DNA from: Gemmatimonadaceae bacterium
GTDB lineage: Bacteria; Gemmatimonadota; Gemmatimonadetes; Gemmatimonadales; Gemmatimonadaceae
DNA: 52,031 nucleotides
Assembly (NCBI GenBank): GCA_035606695.1
Contig: DATNEW010000004.1
Location: forward strand, 1-52,031
Reading direction: 5' to 3'
The notes below the pieces were generated by a model. That model made no database searches, was not told the DNA's origin, and saw only the letters and a program-made list of their open reading frames with translations. The translations under genes were made by a program, and so were the position numbers. Position 1 is the first letter of the stretch, and every line of letters begins with the position of its first letter. Positions 51,780-52,031 of the stretch are shown here, one piece after another.

Positions 51780-52031
51780 GTTGATGTATATGGTCATCTA
51801 GAAAATATGACTGGGCTGGCCTCCGACTCTCGCGTGGGTTAGCTCCTCGCGCTGTGAGACGGAGTTGCCAGAGCCACCTGCGACGATCGATCTGTCGCCC
51901 CTTCGCGGAGACCAACCCATGTCATCAGTGTCCGCTGCTGTTGCTCCCTCTATCATCTACCTCGGTATGGATGTCCACAAGGACTCCATCACCATCGCCG
52001 TCCTGCCGATGGGCGCGAAAGCGCCGACGCA
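51780..52031 (+). mobile_element. IS110-family element, 5' part (left boundary not determined)
   Basis: The transposase starts at 51919 and about 140 bp of noncoding DNA lie ahead of it. IS110 elements lack long terminal repeats, so the exact edge cannot be read. In the IS110 group, the noncoding end encodes a guide (bridge) RNA; whether this group or the IS1111 group applies cannot be told from 113 bases of coding sequence. Confidence 0.6.
51919..52031 (+). CDS. IS110-family transposase, N-terminal fragment (cut by window edge)
   Basis: The first 37 codons are seen. IYLGMDVHKDSITIAVLP carries the first Asp of the DEDD RuvC-like catalytic set of IS110 recombinases. ATG at 51919 is the likely start. 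The rest lies outside the window. It is oriented opposite to the neighbouring cassette genes. Confidence 0.88.
   Translation, partial: MSSVSAAVAPSIIYLGMDVHKDSITIAVLPMGAKAPT

Noticed and set aside
51838-51844. GTTAGCT near the IS110 element as an attC core
   Set aside because: The conserved arm and the partner core are absent on both sides.

Overview
The window is a high-GC bacterial chromosome segment. Its gene content suggests Gemmatimonadota or a close relative: a carboxypeptidase-regulatory/TonB-plug protein, many secreted amidohydrolases and metallopeptidases, a type IV pilin, and several families of dispersed short palindromes. The phylum is inferred from gene style only. No rRNA, tRNA or CRISPR array was seen.

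Layout. 73-5054 (minus) holds a type IV pilin, an HDAC-family deacetylase, a proline-rich membrane protein, an M28+PDZ peptidase and an M42 peptidase. 5333-12281 has a secreted amidohydrolase, a plug-only TonB-type protein, and an OPT transporter translationally coupled to an M61+PDZ peptidase, which suggests extracytoplasmic peptide use. 13336-19366 (plus) holds a fadN-fadA beta-oxidation pair, an EAL phosphodiesterase and an amidohydrolase. 19370-25468 is a tight ten-gene minus-strand run (VOC, DsrE-like, GNAT, HEAT, DinB, a deleted HAD gene, Sir2, nucleotidyltransferase, membrane protein, PhnB-like). 25973-30761 holds envelope proteins and a LuxR-type regulator; an identical-architecture 18-bp dyad lies upstream of two of these genes and may define a small regulon. 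30815-41039 is accessory: an ankyrin pseudogene, a large secreted protein with a weak PLD resemblance, lipoproteins, an AAC(6')-like GNAT, a second GNAT and a CocE-type hydrolase. 41210-46473 holds small stand-alone genes, including an ArsR-SRPBCC operon with a readable sigma-70 promoter.

The right end (about 46.6-51.7 kb) looks like an integron gene-cassette array without a visible integrase (CALIN-like). Three 101-bp attC-like elements (47851-47951, 49337-49437, 50171-50271) and one decayed copy (48541-48616) separate minus-strand genes: a serine hydrolase, an NTF2-like protein, a VapBC-type toxin-antitoxin pair, an unrecognised protein, and an overlapping two-gene unit of unknown function with its own promoter. 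The window ends inside an IS110-family transposase gene.

Across the window, short dispersed palindromes have entered coding DNA. One pair supplies the lipoprotein signal peptide of the M28 peptidase, another adds about ten residues to the OPT transporter, and a third encodes the post-signal linker of an amidohydrolase.
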